A DNA stretch of 15,631 nt from CBFGWV01 sp965652545 (GTDB lineage Bacteria; Pseudomonadota; Gammaproteobacteria; Competibacterales; Competibacteraceae). The stretch covers positions 1 through 15,631 of the forward strand of contig CBFGWV010000093.1 in the NCBI GenBank assembly GCA_965652545.1. The letters run 5' to 3'. The position numbers were made by a program, and so were the translations under genes. Of this stretch, positions 14,995-15,631 are shown piece after piece. The notes under the pieces were generated by a model that did not search any database, was not told the origin of the DNA, and saw only the letters and a list, made by a program, of their open reading frames with translations. The first letter of the stretch is position 1. Every line of letters begins with the position of its first letter.

Positions 14995-15227
14995 GTGGAA
15001 GTCGCTCACTCAATCAAAAACAACTAGCCGCCCGCTGGAGCATCAGCGAGGCAACCCTGGAGCGCTGGCGCAGCGAGGGGATCGGGCCCAAGTTCCTGAA
15101 GCTCTGCGGCCGGGTGCTCTACCGGCAGGTCGACATCGAGGCCTACGAGGAGTCGTGCCTGGCGACATCGACGAAGACCGCCACGGCGCAGGTCAGTGCC
15201 GGCGGAAATGTTCCCATCTGTCGGTAG
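14995..15227 (+). pseudogene. Excisionase/AlpA-like helix-turn-helix gene, frameshifted
   Basis: GTG 14995 has an ideal Shine-Dalgarno (GGAAGGAGA, 14981-14989) but its frame ends at TAG 15025 after MEVAHSIKNN. The frame one base back continues QLAARWSISEATLERWRSEG, then IGPKFLKLCGRVLYRQVDIE, to TAG 15225-15227. That second frame is a clear MerR/AlpA-type helix-turn-helix of the kind found beside integrases, and has no start of its own. A missing A in the run at about 15016-15020 would restore one protein of about 77 residues. Either the gene is broken, or a -1 slip at C-AAA-AAC joins the two parts. It likely regulated excision or integrase expression in the element. Confidence 0.65.
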
Positions 15228-15332
15228 ATTTCGACAAGTACCGACGATTTGCAACGTGGCAGCACCGGCGGCCGTCGGGACGAGCCAGATTTCCGGCCAA
15301 TCGAAAGTCCGCAGTCCGCAAGCGCGGACCTG

Positions 15333-15448
15333 TCGCCACCACTTGCCCCCGGACGGGGAGATTTCCAGATACAGCCCGCGCTCGTCGAACAACTTGATGG
15401 GCTTGGGCCGGGCTTGGCGTTGCGGATGGCGGTATCGGTCAGTGGCAT
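15333..15448 (-). pseudogene. Tyrosine integrase (DUF4102 arm-binding domain), truncated and frameshifted start
   Basis: From ATG 15448-15446 the minus strand reads MPLTDTAIRNAKPG, the usual opening of P4-type integrases. It then shifts by one base near 15405 into KPIKLFDERGLYLEISPSGG and KWWR, the next segment of the same domain. After KWWR (15333) similarity stops; the expected KYRF continuation and the whole catalytic domain are absent. Only about 40 of some 400 residues remain. The 100 bases between this break and the helix-turn-helix gene are unrecognised. Such integrases target tRNA and tmRNA 3' ends, which agrees with the att-like sites on both sides. Confidence 0.75.
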
Positions 15449-15522
15449 GGGGGCAACTACTCGCGGGGGCAACTCGCCTGCCCCCAAGGTTGCCCCCGGA
15501 TGTCAACGGACACTGTTGCCCC
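15449..15522. repeat. Four copies of (G)GGGGCAAC, two direct and two inverted, upstream of the integrase remnant
   Basis: GGGGGCAAC occurs at 15449-15457 and 15465-15473, and its complement GTTGCCCCC at 15489-15497 and GTTGCCCC at 15515-15522. They lie between the integrase start and the tmRNA end, the place where attP arm-type sites for integrase or excisionase are found. The binding role is inference. Confidence 0.6.
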
Positions 15523-15527
15523 TTGTT

Positions 15528-15598
15528 GGACGCTCAGGCAAAGAAAAAGCCCGCAGTTACGCGGGCTTTCGGATGTTGCTTGAACATCGTGTTGGTGG
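15528..15598. repeat. 70-base direct repeat, copy 2
   Basis: The counterpart of 13448-13517. This copy holds the same terminator, then continues without a break into the CCA end of a tmRNA gene on the minus strand, so it is the copy in original context. Confidence 0.85.
15546..15569 (-). terminator. Rho-independent terminator of the tmRNA gene, copy 2
   Basis: AAAGCCCGC, loop AGTTAC, GCGGGCTTT; on the minus strand it is followed by TTTTTCTTT. It lies 24 bases after the tmRNA CCA end. The loop differs from copy 1 while the stem is unchanged. Confidence 0.82.
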
Positions 15599-15631
15599 AG
15601 GCGGCGGGAATCGAACCGTCGAACCCGCCGA
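15593..15631 (-). ncRNA. ssrA: 3' end of a tmRNA (ssrA) gene or att-site copy of it, cut by the window edge
   Basis: On the minus strand the end reads GGTTCGATTCCCGCCGCCTC and then CACCA: T-loop TTCGATT, T-stem 3' half, acceptor strand CGCCTCC, discriminator A and CCA. CGCCTCC would pair with the GGGGGCG start usual in gammaproteobacterial tmRNA. Upstream of the core a normal tmRNA would have CGGACGCG; here it is TCGGCGGGTTCGAC, so the T-stem 5' half is displaced by an apparent 8-base duplication of the TTCGA part. Only 39 bases are visible, so a tRNA gene or an att copy rather than the functional gene is possible. Confidence 0.5.

Overview
The window looks like accessory DNA from a GC-rich gammaproteobacterium. 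A halophile of the Halomonadaceae type would fit, because the largest protein is very acidic and the tmRNA 3' end is gammaproteobacterial in form, but no gene here fixes the genus. Most genes are strongly GC-rich. The exception is one large gene at 7.1-11.1 kb, which is visibly richer in A/T codons and was probably acquired separately.

Layout. Positions 1-94 (minus) are the first 31 codons of a glycosyltransferase family 9 (heptosyltransferase-like) gene that runs off the left edge. Positions 196-354 hold the C-terminal half of a TacA/DUF1778-type antitoxin without its DNA-binding half or its usual acetyltransferase partner. Next comes a tight four-gene plus-strand operon (454-5138): a patatin-like phospholipase, a caspase-fold (C14) protease, an unrecognised protein with a beta-rich front and a helical back, and a ComEC-like metallo-beta-lactamase-fold protein. 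The first three genes overlap by 4 bases (GTGA and ATGA) and the fourth follows 13 bases later behind a strong Shine-Dalgarno. A perfect hairpin (5191-5214) separates the operon from a convergent thiolase gene. Two potentially lethal hydrolases and an MBL enzyme with a partner of unknown role make this the best candidate for an undescribed conflict, defence or regulated-death system. That function is inference.

Positions 5236-6420 (minus) encode an acetyl-CoA acyltransferase. It overlaps a decayed chimera (6417-6719) in which pieces of a YraQ/ArsP-type permease are fused to the tail of a small thioredoxin-like protein. After a 392-base non-coding stretch with a direct repeat and an inverted repeat, one gene (7112-11149) encodes an acidic protein of about 1345 residues with a HrpK-like hydrophobic glycine-rich centre and four C-terminal repeats. 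No type III secretion genes are visible near it. Positions 11185-13322 form an ordinary LysR regulator divergent from an NTF2/SnoaL-like gene and a short-chain dehydrogenase gene.

The right end (13448-15631) is integration debris at the 3' end of an ssrA (tmRNA) gene. A 70-base sequence holding the tmRNA terminator occurs twice, about 2.1 kb apart, and two copies of the tmRNA T-arm core lie at 13721 and 15606. Between them are an intact PIN toxin and helix-turn-helix antitoxin pair, a frameshifted excisionase-like gene, the frameshifted and truncated start of a tyrosine integrase, and four copies of a possible integrase arm-binding motif.
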